A DNA stretch of 39,030 nucleotides, taken from an uncultured Rubrobacteraceae bacterium (GTDB taxonomy: Bacteria > Actinomycetota > Rubrobacteria > Rubrobacterales > Rubrobacteraceae). Both the position numbers and the translations under genes were made by a program. Below the pieces are notes generated by a model. The model was not told the origin of the DNA. It searched no databases and worked only from the letters and a program-made list of their open reading frames with translations. Shown here in pieces: positions 1 through 7,643 of the stretch (its first letter is position 1; each line of letters opens with the position of its first letter). The stretch spans positions 1 to 39,030 of the forward strand of contig CADCVF010000038.1 in NCBI GenBank assembly GCA_902806095.1, in the 5' to 3' direction.

Positions 1-173
1 CCCTTTTATTTTGCCGCGTAGAGCGACATCCCTCGTACCGGTGCCTTCTTAGAACCCCTCAAGACGAAGTAGTTCGCAGAATTCGTTCTCCACGCACTCG
101 GGTGAAAAAGGCATGAAGGAGGGCCGAGGCTACTACGCCCCGGCCATTAGGAGGCGCTATGAGTGTACGGTTC

Positions 174-446
174 TCAGGACGTATACTTGGCTTCGACCAG
201 CTTGGTCTTGCTAAGGTACTTGATCCGCTCCGCGCCGTTCTTCACCTCTTTAAGGTGCAACTCGACGTACTCTCTGCCTTGCGAGGGATACGCAGGTTTG
301 ATTTTCGTGATCTCCTCCTCTACGCCAAAGCCCGTGGGGACGGAGCCGAGCCTGGAGCCTTTCTGGGCGTTGCCACGAATGTCCTTAACCACCATCCCGC
401 GTTTCAACTGGCCGCCTGGCACCCATCTGTATTCTCCTCTAACCAT
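174..446 (-). CDS. small hypothetical protein, 90 aa
   Basis: I do not recognise this protein. The ATG at 446 is preceded by a strong ribosome binding site (GGGAGGAGGT, complement of 451-460), which decides the start against a longer reading that begins at 509. The product is basic and mixed-charge with no obvious membrane segment or signal peptide; it begins MVRGEYRWVPGGQLKRGM and ends KTKLVEAKYTS. The opposite strand is also open here and even has an AGGAGG before an ATG at 159, but that product looks like an antisense shadow. No neighbour in the same direction gives context. Confidence 0.55.
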   Translation of the reverse strand: MVRGEYRWVPGGQLKRGMVVKDIRGNAQKGSRLGSVPTGFGVEEEITKIKPAYPSQGREYVELHLKEVKNGAERIKYLSKTKLVEAKYTS

Positions 447-696
447 GTCTACCTCCTCCCTGTTGAAAGGGGGCGGAACAGAGAAGGTTCCACCCTGCCT
501 ACGTAGCAACTGTAACTTACACTCGGGAGGAGGATGTGCCCTCCTGGCTGGGAGCAGTGCTCAGCGCGTCGAGCTGACGAGAATGTGGGGAGGTGGGACC
601 GACGCGAGGGTCGAAGCCGCAACCTTGGGAGCCACAGTTCTCTAAACCCCGTTACAGGGTATCTCCGTACCTCCGCTGCATCTTTGACGCGAGGAT

Positions 697-1245
697 TCAT
701 CGAATCCCGAAGCGCCGATACAGTTTCTCCCAGGCGAAATGTTCTCTCTGCAAGTCACGGGCCCACAAGATGCGCTCTCCGCTCCTCGCTGCCTCTGTCG
801 AGAGGAACCGCGGGTCCGGCCTTATCCCCACCCGCCACAGGTTCAACCGGTCGGCATCCCAGCACACCCCCACGGTCGGGTCCGAGCTCACGCCACCGTT
901 GGTATGCTCGTCGCAGGCGAGCGCTAGCAGCTCCGTCGCGGTATCCCCAATGTCGAAAGCCCCGCCGCGCAGCTCCCTGGCCAGCGCCGCTCCCCTCGGG
1001 CCGTGTAGGGGGTCGTGGCTATCGTTGAGCCTCATGGAGTCGTGGAAGAGGGCGAAAAGGAATACGAGCGCCGGGTCGGCGCCTAGCGTCTCGGGAAGCA
1101 GGGCGAGCCCGGCAGCGGCGACCCGCTGCCAGTGGCTCTCGCCGTGTATTGAGGAATGCTTGCCCGTGGACCTCTCAAGGACGGCGGCCACGAGCCTTTC
1201 GGCATCCGGTATGGAGGCGTGCCTGCCGGAACCCACGCTAGTCAC
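697..1245 (-). CDS. HD-domain metal-dependent hydrolase
   Basis: This is an HD-superfamily protein of about 182 aa, probably a small soluble phosphohydrolase. Visible metal-ligand motifs in order are HGESHW near the N-terminus, the central FHD of ALFHDSMR, a downstream CDEHTNG and WDADRLNL, so the HD site looks complete. The substrate cannot be told from sequence. A TTG at 1257 is possible, but the GTG at 1245 is preceded by GGAAGG and is preferred. It stands alone; the SRPBCC gene behind it has the same orientation but its own -10-like element, so no operon is evident. Confidence 0.75.
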   Translation of the reverse strand: MTSVGSGRHASIPDAERLVAAVLERSTGKHSSIHGESHWQRVAAAGLALLPETLGADPALVFLFALFHDSMRLNDSHDPLHGPRGAALARELRGGAFDIGDTATELLALACDEHTNGGVSSDPTVGVCWDADRLNLWRVGIRPDPRFLSTEAARSGERILWARDLQREHFAWEKLYRRFGIR

Positions 1246-1432
1246 CCGACCTTCCAACGCAGCGTTTCACGGCCGGTACAGTGCTCGTTTCCGCCGCTAT
1301 GAGGCAGCGGGCTGGCTGGAGTGGTCTGTTCGAGGCCGTGATTGATTGCACCCTGCGTTCCGTAAACGGGCCTCGATGTCTGTCACGACTCCTCTGCTTT
1401 CTTGCCTGCGAGCATCCGCGGTCCCGAAGCTC

Positions 1433-1894
1433 CTATCGGTCGGCCCCGAGGAGGCAGCAGCGTACCGCACCTTGCCGATACCGGAAGATCCTCCTTAATT
1501 GTAGGCGCACCAGCGGATGGAAGAGATCGCCCAAAAGCCCGAACGGCAATCGGTATTGCACGGTGTCCTCGATCACGGTTCCTGCTTCGGCATCGTAAAA
1601 CCGGTGGGCGTGCCTCCAGAGCCGGTAGGGACCGCGCACCTGCTCGTCCACGAACCCGGCCGGTGGCATCCATTCCATGATACGCGCCCGCCAACTCAAC
1701 GGAACCGAGAATAGGCGGAGCCTATAGTCGATCAAGGTTCCTTCTTGCATCGTGATCGGGTGCGGCGTGAGGATCCGGAAGCGCAATTCCGGCGGCGTAA
1801 TACGCTCCAAATTGGCCGCGTCAGCGAAGAAGGCGAACACCGCCTCGCGTGGAAGCGGCAGGCTCATGGACGTCTTGAAGACGCGCTTGGACAC
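1433..1894 (-). CDS. SRPBCC-family (START/Bet v1-like) protein
   Basis: A 153 aa protein of the SRPBCC fold, a helix-grip hydrophobic-pocket domain. The family pattern is clear: [20 protein letters not shown] near the N-terminus, [11 protein letters not shown], then [23 protein letters not shown] and a C-terminal RIFRYR. Relatives are annotated as cyclase/dehydrase-like or ligand-binding SRPBCC proteins; the ligand is unknown. The GTG start at 1894 has a TACAAT box 7 bases upstream (complement of 1902-1907), which suggests a leaderless mRNA. An identical core recurs before the STAS/HATPase gene at 31938. The last roughly ten residues past the conserved end look unconserved. Confidence 0.75.
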   Translation of the reverse strand: MSKRVFKTSMSLPLPREAVFAFFADAANLERITPPELRFRILTPHPITMQEGTLIDYRLRLFSVPLSWRARIMEWMPPAGFVDEQVRGPYRLWRHAHRFYDAEAGTVIEDTVQYRLPFGLLGDLFHPLVRLQLRRIFRYRQGAVRCCLLGADR

Positions 1895-1945
1895 ACCTCT
1901 TATTGTAGTCGGCGGTGTTGCCCCGTCTACGGGCAGTCTGTTTCA

Positions 1946-2013
1946 TAGACTCTACTCAACCCTATATAAATCTATTTCAATAGAGAGGGTCCGGTGCTGG
2001 CGAGTAGAGTCTA
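1946..2013. repeat. 12-bp inverted repeat upstream of 2038 gene
   Basis: TAGACTCTACTC at 1946-1957 is mirrored exactly by GAGTAGAGTCTA at 2002-2013, bracketing a 44-base AT-rich stretch with TATAAA-like sequence. It lies 24 bases before the start codon at 2038, so it could be an operator or promoter-embedding element. A short mobile repeat is the alternative. Confidence 0.5.
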
Positions 2014-2037
2014 GGTCGACAACAATAGGAGGAGCGG

Positions 2038-2745
2038 ATGAAAAACCAGTACTTCGGCGACATCAACGACTATCGTAAGTACGGGCTGCTCAGACTCCTG
2101 TCCCGGGGTGGGGAGCTCTCCACGGGCGTTTGCTGGATGCTCACCCCATCTGACGGGTTAGCCCACGGCCAGTTCATCGGTCACCTCGACCAACCACACA
2201 GATGGCGCAGGTACGACCCCGAACTGTTCGACTTCCTACACGAGTGCCTGATGGTGCAGGGCCAGCGAGATGTGGGTCTGCTCGAGGGCGCGGGGGTACT
2301 TCCCGCGACCACTTTCTACGCCCCGATACTCGCCGACGCGGTGGAGGAGAGACGCCGCTATTTCCGGAGGATGCTCGACCTGTTCCGTGAGGCGGATCTA
2401 ATCTTCTTCGACCCGGATAACGGGTTCGAGGTCAGGTCTAAGCCGATCGGCCGGAGAGATTCGTCGAAGTACCTTTACTGGCACGAACTGACCGCGACCT
2501 ACGCGGCCGGTCACTAGGTGCTGGTCTACTAGCACTTCGTCCGCGAACAACGCGAGGCCTTCGTCGACCGAGTAACGAACGCCGTTCGCTCCCACACGGG
2601 TCAGCGAGCCCAGGTCCGCGCCTTTCGAACGCCGCACGTCGTCTTCTTCCTGGCCTCCCGCCCCGAACACGAGTCTCGGCTCGGTCTTCTTGCCGAGAGA
2701 GTTCCGTCCGTCTGGGGTGATCAGATCCGCGTCTCGCGTCATTAG
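2038..2745 (+). pseudogene. conserved hypothetical protein broken by two in-frame TAG codons
   Basis: The reading frame starts at ATG 2038 behind AGGAGGAGCGG and begins MKNQYFGDINDYRKYGLLRL, the hallmark of a widespread conserved hypothetical family. It carries FFDPDNGFEV near the middle and SSKYLYWHEL later. At 2515 and again at 2530 the frame meets TAG; ignoring both, it continues for about 70 more codons (VLVY, then HFVREQREAFVDRV, then VVFFLASRPEHESRLGLL) to TAG at 2743. Family members have YQHF where this one has Y-stop-HF, so the second stop replaces Gln (CAG to TAG). The tail is still clearly coding, so the damage is recent. Function unknown; a resemblance to nucleic-acid methyltransferase-like TcmP proteins is only a guess. 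Confidence 0.8.
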
Positions 2746-2759
2746 GGCGGGGTCCTCAA

Positions 2760-2802
2760 ACGCATCTGGGATCGCGAGCGCAGCTGGCGATCCCAGATGC
2801 GT
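2760..2802. terminator. strong hairpin after the broken 2038 gene
   Basis: A perfect 16-bp stem (2760-2775 with 2787-2802) closes an 11-base loop just behind the broken gene. No T-tract follows, so intrinsic termination is plausible but not certain. Confidence 0.6.
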
Positions 2803-2924
2803 GCGGGCGGTATGCCAAAGGTCCTCAAGCGGTACTAATAGAACGCTTCGGTTAGTTTACTTACTGCCCGGGCAGGTATTACCTGCGATTGTGGTGTATG
2901 TAAGCACGCTAGTCAGGAGGCAGC

Positions 2925-3281
2925 ATGGTTCAAGGCGTAGCCGTTGTTTGGATGCCCGTAGAAGACATAGAGCGGGCCAAGGGGTTCTACAGGGACACCC
3001 TAGGACTCGCGATCCAGAAAGAGGACGGCCCGTGGGCCGAGGTGGACGCCAATGGCCTCACCATAGGCCTGAACGGGCGCGAGCCCGGTGGCACGGGGGC
3101 CGAAGGCGGTCCGGTCGTCACCTTCCAGCCCGAGGGCGACCTAGACGAGGCAGTAAGCAGCCTCAAGGAGCAGGGCGTGCAGTTCCCCGCCGAGATCTCC
3201 GAACACGACTGGGGACGCGTCGCAACTTTCAAGGACAGCGAAGGCAACGACATACAGCTTTACGAGCCGCCAAGAGGCTGA
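2925..3281 (+). CDS. VOC (glyoxalase/bleomycin-resistance) family protein
   Basis: A 118 aa single-domain vicinal-oxygen-chelate protein. The N-terminal half-motif VVWMPVEDIERAKGFYRDTL and the C-terminal motif ATFKDSEGNDIQLYEP give the paired beta-alpha-beta-beta-beta modules, with the C-terminal Glu/Tyr region typical of metal-binding members. The specific substrate cannot be assigned; relatives include glyoxalase-like and resistance proteins. An AGGAGG precedes the ATG. The gene is intact although both flanking plus-strand genes are inactivated, and a strong hairpin follows immediately. Confidence 0.85.
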   Translation: MVQGVAVVWMPVEDIERAKGFYRDTLGLAIQKEDGPWAEVDANGLTIGLNGREPGGTGAEGGPVVTFQPEGDLDEAVSSLKEQGVQFPAEISEHDWGRVATFKDSEGNDIQLYEPPRG

Positions 3282-3284
3282 CGA

Positions 3285-3324
3285 CGAGGGAGGTCGGGAT
3301 CTATGTTGGTCCCGACCTCCCTCG
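3285..3324 (+). terminator. hairpin terminator after VOC gene
   Basis: A perfect 15-bp stem (3285-3299 with 3310-3324) and 10-base loop starts four bases after the VOC stop codon. There is no T-tract. Confidence 0.65.
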
Positions 3325-3513
3325 CCAGTAACTCACGCCGGTTTGCTCTTACGATCGAGGAGCATGCAGAACGCTACGCAGCGATCGTCTTACGGGATGT
3401 CCGTTCTCGAGGCGCCGTTTCCAACCTCACATGCACCTGGGACGGGTGTGATGCGGGAATAGCGTCGGTAGGTTCCTTGCGGTAGCTCATCGACGAGTAG
3501 AGGGGTGGTACGG

Positions 3514-4257
3514 ATGGCTGACACGCTAGACGGCAAGGTGGCGGTGGTGACCGGGGCTTCGAGCGGGATCGGGGAGGCGACGGTGCGCTCGCTTGCAGCC
3601 GAGGGAGCCGCGGTGGTGGCCGGAGCTTGACGCAAGGAGCGCCTCGACGGGCTCGTCGAAGAGGTCACCAACGGGGGCGGGCAGGCTATCGCTGTGGAGT
3701 GCGACGTCACCGACGAGGAGCAGGCTCATGCCTTAGTCGATCGGGCGATCGGGGAGTTCGGGCGGATCGACATCCTGGTCAACAACGCCGGCGTGATGCT
3801 CCTCTCTAAGGTAGAGAAGGGCCTTTCCGACGAGTGGAGGCAGATGTTCAACGTAAACGTTCTAGGTTTGCTCTACGCCACCGATGCCGCCGTCGAGGCG
3901 ATGAAGCCCCAAGGGAGCGGGCACATAGTCAACGTGTCGAGCGTCGCCGGGCGCAAGACCCGCCCGACGGTCGGCGTCTACTCCGGGACGAAGTTCGCCG
4001 TCAACGCCATCTCCGAAGCCCTGCGCCAGGAGTTGCTCGAGGACGGCATCCGCATAACGGTGGTCGGGCCGGGGGCGGTGGCGACGGAGCTAACCGACCA
4101 CATCACCGACGAGGAAGTCCGCGAGGGGTTGAAGCAACGGAACGTAGAGCCGCTCCAGTCCGAGGACGTCGCGAACGCCATAACCTTCGCCGTCAGCCAG
4201 CCGCAGCGGGTGAGCGTCAACGAGATCCTGATCCGTCCGACACAGCAGATGAACTGA
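3514..4257 (+). pseudogene. short-chain dehydrogenase/reductase with internal TGA
   Basis: A classical SDR of about 247 codons. It has the NAD(P)-binding TGASSGIGEA near residue 14, NNAG, and the active-site Ser in NVSSVAG followed by YSGTKFA (Tyr-x-x-x-Lys). The frame begins at ATG 3514 behind GAGGGGTGG but hits TGA at 3628-3630 (codon 39), where relatives have Arg (VAGARRKERL-type sequence; CGA to TGA). Everything after the stop remains an intact SDR body to 4257. A restart at GTG 3694 would lack the Rossmann nucleotide-binding segment and so would not give an active enzyme. Substrate unknown; NADP-dependent oxidoreductases of this subgroup are often broad. Confidence 0.85.
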
Positions 4258-4506
4258 ATAGGGTAACCTCGATAACTCCAGTAGCTGGGAGGAGGATCTC
4301 CTCATCACCGCCTCTAACTTGCCGCGTTTTGTAAGCTTCTCGATCAGCTCCTTCAGCTCCTCGATCGAGGTAACGGTGTCTCTCCTCCTGTGGGCCATGG
4401 CGTGGCGGTTGGCGCACAAGGGGCATCTCAATGAGAGTCGGCGCCTTCAAGACAGATGGCGACGGAAGCTGAGTCGTAGGTTCCGCCCCGTTTGTGAACT
4501 CGGCGG

Positions 4507-5400
4507 TTACACCACAATACTAAGCGCCAAGATCAACACTAAGGAGATCACTGACGCCATCGAGGTTACCAGGGTAAGCGACTTGAGTGTTCCTTGGGTA
4601 GTGAGCCCCAGCAGCGTCTCGAACATCCAGAAGAAGTTGCTGTTCACCTGTAAGGCGAACAGCGCCCCGGAGCCGATGGCCAGCCTGAGCACCACCGTGG
4701 GGACTTCAATGTTGCCCAATATCGGGGCCAGTATGCCCGCCGCGGTGATGGCGGCGACCGAGATTGAACCTATGGCGAGGTGCAAAATGGCCGCGATCAA
4801 CCAGGCCAGCAGAATCGTCAGCAGTTCCGGCGTGCCCGCCTCCGCCGAGAAGAAACCCCCTAGGATCTTGTCGAGCCCTGTCTCGCCGATCACCGCCCCA
4901 AGAGAGCCGCCGATGCCCGTGATCAGCAGAATCTAGCCTGTCGCGTTGAAACCCTTGTGCATCGCGTCTTCGACGTGCTCGTTGCCCATCATGCCCCACG
5001 CCAGCAGGTAGGCGCCGAGCAAGCCCAAAAAGAGGGCGAAGACGGGATCCCCGAGGAACGCTATCACGGGGGCCTCTAGACCGGCAGCCTCGGCAACCGC
5101 CCCAAAGGCTATCAGCAACAGCGCAACCAGGATCGGCAACAACGAGACGTATAGAGGAGGAGTATGTTGTGCTGTCTGTCGCTCCTCCGTTGCGCCGGGA
5201 GTTCCTTTCTTCGCGTCCTCAGATACGGAAGGGTCTCCTTCCGGCGTCGTTACGGCAGGATCTTCTCCCCTCACCTCCTCCGCCGCGGCAGCGCTCTCTT
5301 CCGGCATGTCCTCGAAGTGCGCTTCGTCCTTGGCCTCGTTCCATAGCCCGTATGCTTTCTCGTGAGGATGCGGTGGGGTGATGCGCTCGAACGCGCGCAC
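4507..5400 (-). pseudogene. GntP-family (gluconate/H+ symporter-like) permease remnant
   Basis: The minus-strand frame encodes a truncated permease. A charged cytoplasmic loop (HEKAYGLWNEAKDEAHFEDM) is followed by hydrophobic segments, then ILLITGIGGSLGAVIGETGL, LAIGSISVAAITAAGILAP and NSNFFWMFETLLGLTT, matching the C-terminal half of GntP transporters. A TAG at 4933-4935 interrupts NATG-stop-ILLITG where Gln is expected (CAG to TAG). The first roughly 200 residues of a normal 450 aa GntP protein are missing, and reading upstream of about 5390 gives low-complexity sequence unlike a transporter. It is thus both truncated and nonsense-mutated. Confidence 0.8.
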
Positions 5401-5752
5401 GCTGCTGCGGTCTGCGCTCGAGCGACTAGAGAGTAGCGAATAACCCGCCGCAGAGTCGGCCCCTCGTCGGCGATCTCCTAAAACATGCAAATGCCGGTTC
5501 TCCGCAGTGCCTGACGCTGTGCTGTGTGCCAGTTTTGGCGCCGAGACTACGTTGAGGCCTGTGGTTAATGTAGGCGACGTTTTGAAACCGGTTCTAATAC
5601 GGAAAGCTTGGACTCACTACCGTTGGGAGAGTCGACCGTCACGCAGACCATGACCTCTTGGCGCAAGCTCTTAGAATGTCAATAACGCAGCCTTGAGTTC
5701 TCTGGTCTGAAATCTAAACCCAGTATTACAAGAAGTGGTTTCATCGTGGGCG
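5401..5752. other. intergenic stretch without recognised gene
   Basis: Between the decayed permease and the small-gene cassette I see no convincing coding frame, RNA gene or terminator. It may hold the lost 5' part of the permease in unrecognisable form. Confidence 0.4.
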
Positions 5753-5965
5753 ATGGCTGCTACATACGACAGTCGCGTGATATGGGATCGGCTGGCTCTG
5801 CTCCTCATTGCCCAGGCCCGCGAGGGGTGGGGGCGCGAGTTTGAGGAAATAACGGGCCGCGGGATCGAACGGCTGTCACCACCAGCCACAGAAGCGGAGC
5901 GGGAGCGCGATTCATCGCGCTCGCATTGTCTACGAGCCCAGCGCGGATGCTACTCCAGAGACTGA
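5753..5965 (+). CDS. possible small hypothetical protein, 70 aa
   Basis: An open frame from ATG 5753 gives a mixed-charge product with a plausible helical segment (IWDRLALLLIAQAREGWGRE). No ribosome binding site precedes it, and its C-terminal part overlaps the next small frame. It may be the first gene of the small-ORF cassette or a chance frame. Confidence 0.3.
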   Translation: MAATYDSRVIWDRLALLLIAQAREGWGREFEEITGRGIERLSPPATEAERERDSSRSHCLRAQRGCYSRD

Positions 5966-6101
5966 ATCAGCTGCGCTTGCTGCCGTATATCGGGTCATCC
6001 TCGATTGCCGTGCGAAGAAAAAGGCGGCTCCCTCAAGCCGCCCCGACGACGCGAAAGTGGGGTCCAAGCATGACTCTCACGCCACAGAGAAGTGTACGTG
6101 A
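5925..6101 (+). CDS. small ORF without standard start, cassette member
   Basis: A frame of about 58 codons has strongly protein-like content (RIVYEPSADATPETESAALA, then AVYRVILDCRAKKKAA) and ends at TGA 6099-6101. I recall similar short proteins heading small-gene cassettes in related actinobacteria. No ATG, GTG or TTG lies in frame near the start; an ATT at 5910 or 5925 behind GAGCGGGAGCGCG would be needed, or the start has been lost by mutation. It overlaps the next gene by 32 bases, as in translationally coupled cassettes. Confidence 0.35.
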   Translation: MVYEPSADATPETESAALAAVYRVILDCRAKKKAAPSSRPDDAKVGSKHDSHATEKCT

Positions 6102-6270
6102 TGACTCGAACGTGTTCGCTGCAGTTCGCGAGCTCTACTCCCGCCTCCCCGGGGCGCGCACCCTCGAGGCTTATGAACTCCAGGGCACGCTCTGGCTTCT
6201 GCACTACACCAACGAGCTTGATCCCGAGGCTGAGATGGCGGCCGCTGTGGAGGTGGCTCGTGGCGACTAG
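6070..6270 (+). CDS. small hypothetical protein, 66 aa
   Basis: An unrecognised, soluble, acidic 66 aa protein starting MTLTPQRSVRDDSNVF and ending AAAVEVARGD, with predicted helices around AYELQGTLWLLHYTNEL. The ATG at 6070 overlaps the end of the preceding small frame, and the next small gene begins 20 bases after its stop. The packing suggests a polycistronic cassette. No function can be inferred. Confidence 0.55.
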   Translation: MTLTPQRSVRDDSNVFAAVRELYSRLPGARTLEAYELQGTLWLLHYTNELDPEAEMAAAVEVARGD

Positions 6271-6290
6271 GACCCCGGGGGAGCGGCGGC

Positions 6291-6437
6291 TTGAGCAAGG
6301 AGAAGCGCCGCCGTGCTGTCGCCGCGCTCGTAGGCCGCGGCGGGACCGTGATTCCGGTCTCCGCCGGCGAAGAGAAGGCCGAGGAGATCGCCCGCGAACG
6401 CCGAGTCCTCTTCATCGAGTGGCATATGGAAGAGTAG
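6291..6437 (+). CDS. micro-protein, 48 aa
   Basis: A 48-codon frame starts at TTG 6291 behind a GGGGGAGCGG purine-rich site and ends at TAG 6437. The product begins (M)SKEKRRRAVAALVGRGG, continues IPVSAGEEKAEEIARERR and ends IEWHMEE, a basic N-terminus followed by a charged helix. Its spacing to the genes on both sides (20 bases each) supports a real gene in the cassette. Function unknown. Confidence 0.5.
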   Translation: MSKEKRRRAVAALVGRGGTVIPVSAGEEKAEEIARERRVLFIEWHMEE

Positions 6438-6457
6438 GTACGAGTAAGGAGGGAAGC

Positions 6458-6730
6458 ATGGCTGCTGTCCAAGAAATCGAAGCGAGTTACGGTGGGAAGG
6501 CCGCCGGCACCGTCTGGGGCTGGTACGAGACGCAGGACGAGATAGAGCCCGTCGAGGGACCGCGCGTGGCCCTGTTCGCGGCCAAACAGCGAGCGGGGGC
6601 GGCCCGGATAAGGATGGGCGAGCGAGCGCAGACGAAGGATGAGGAGCACCGCAAGGAGCGCAGGGACTCCAGCCATATCCTCCCTTCCCACCGCCTCATG
6701 ACCCCGGGGGGGTGCATACCTATTGGCTAA
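6458..6730 (+). CDS. small hypothetical protein, 90 aa
   Basis: The ATG at 6458 has an excellent ribosome binding site (AAGGAGGGAAGC). The product starts MAAVQEIEASYGGKAAGTVW, has an Arg/Lys/Glu-rich middle (RMGERAQTKDEEHRKERR) and ends GGCIPIG. The stop overlaps the TTG start of the next gene by 8 bases, so the two are probably translationally coupled. Not recognised. Confidence 0.6.
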   Translation: MAAVQEIEASYGGKAAGTVWGWYETQDEIEPVEGPRVALFAAKQRAGAARIRMGERAQTKDEEHRKERRDSSHILPSHRLMTPGGCIPIG

Positions 6731-7109
6731 ATGCTCGGGCATAACGCAGGCGGGTATCCCCTGTAGGGGTATACCTATAGACGGCTCTGACTACTGCTAC
6801 GTCCACCACCCAGGCTATATCGAGGAGCGCCAGCGCCACGGATCGAAGGGCGGCAAGCGCGCTGGAAGGGGCAGGCCCTCCGTCGAGCTCGCAAGGCTGC
6901 AAGGCCTATTCGAGGACCTGGCCGCTGAGGTCCTCTCCGGCGAGGTCGAGCGCGGCGTCGGCGCCGTGGTCGGGCAGCTCCTAAACGGGGCGAGGGCGTG
7001 TGTTAGGGACGCTCTGGCAGCACGCGAGCAAGAGGAGCTGATCGGGCGCCTTGAAGCCCTGGAGGGGGCCTTGGAACGGCAGAAGGAGGGTCATCGGTAT
7101 GGGGCTTAG
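6723..7109 (+). CDS. Cys/His-rich small protein with basic linker
   Basis: A 128 aa protein from a TTG start that overlaps the preceding gene. The N-terminus carries C4-x9-C14-x10-C25-x2-H28 (CSGITQAGIPC, then DYCYVHHP), a likely zinc-binding knuckle. A Gly/Arg/Lys-rich segment (GSKGGKRAGRGRPS) follows, then a long C-terminal helical region rich in Glu and Leu. This architecture recurs in actinobacterial genomes, often in accessory regions, as a hypothetical protein. DNA or RNA binding is a reasonable inference from the knuckle and basic linker but is unproven. Confidence 0.65.
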   Translation: MAKCSGITQAGIPCRGIPIDGSDYCYVHHPGYIEERQRHGSKGGKRAGRGRPSVELARLQGLFEDLAAEVLSGEVERGVGAVVGQLLNGARACVRDALAAREQEELIGRLEALEGALERQKEGHRYGA

Positions 7110-7458
7110 ATCTCGGTTACGGCGGCTGGAGCGCGCGGCGCGGGGCACCCTGGTGAGCTTCGAACTCCTCGACGGCAGCCGCTTCTACTACGACACGCAA
7201 ACCTTCGAGCTGTTTCTGCATTGGAGGAAGTGCCTTGATGCGGGCAACCCCGACAAGTGGCCAGAACCGCCCGAAGCCGTGCGCAAGGTGACGGAGGCCA
7301 GGGACCCCGAAGCGGCGCTAGAGAGCGTCAGCGGCGGAGCCTTTTGGCTCCCCTACGACCTGGAGGCGCTGCTGAGGGAGCGGGAGATCAGGCCGCGTAG
7401 CCTCGTTGCAGGCCGGGACGTATACGACCAGGAGGTAGAGGACCTCTCCGAGCCCTGA
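7099..7458 (+). CDS. hypothetical protein, partner of the Cys/His protein
   Basis: A 119 aa protein starting at ATG 7099, which overlaps the preceding stop by 11 bases and follows GGAGGG. It opens with a basic amphipathic segment (MGLRSRLRRLERAARG), then a beta-like part (LVSFELLDGSRFYYD) and an acidic C-terminus. Coupled translation with the Cys/His-rich gene suggests the two act together. It is the last gene of the cassette; lipB follows on the other strand. Function unknown. Confidence 0.6.
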   Translation: MGLRSRLRRLERAARGTLVSFELLDGSRFYYDTQTFELFLHWRKCLDAGNPDKWPEPPEAVRKVTEARDPEAALESVSGGAFWLPYDLEALLREREIRPRSLVAGRDVYDQEVEDLSEP

Positions 7459-7643
7459 GATCCGCGAGGATGGCTTCTGAAGGCCTCCGTGCCCCGGACC
7501 AGCCCCCCTTGCCTCCGATCCTCGCGCTGCTGTAGGCCGTCCCTGACGCGAGGGCCGACGCGGGGAGGACGCTGGCTTGACGCGAGGGTCACGCTGCGAA
7601 AGGCTCCTATTGGGTTGGGCGTGTCCGAGGGAGCCATCTTGGA

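Noticed and set aside
66-85. AGTTCGCAGAATTC near the window start also occurs in the outer MITE at 36134-36147.
   Set aside because: A 14-base match between two sites in 39 kb is expected by chance and nothing around it aligns.
159-506. Open frame on the plus strand with AGGAGG before ATG 159.
   Set aside because: It is antisense to the 174-446 gene, which has the better ribosome binding site and more protein-like composition; the plus-strand product shows no family features.
4260-4431. Minus-strand frame with CPLCANRHA and a helical EELKELIEKLTKRG segment.
   Set aside because: It continues antisense into the SDR gene, its start is only a weak TTG, and the AGGAGGAGA site is not followed by a usable start codon. 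It may be a fragment, but I cannot support a gene.
2515-4935. Amber recoding (TAG read as Gln).
   Set aside because: TAG ends normal genes here (for example yqeK, metG, thyX, SRPBCC), no amino-acid insertion machinery or suppressor tRNA is visible, and one of the stops is TGA for Arg.
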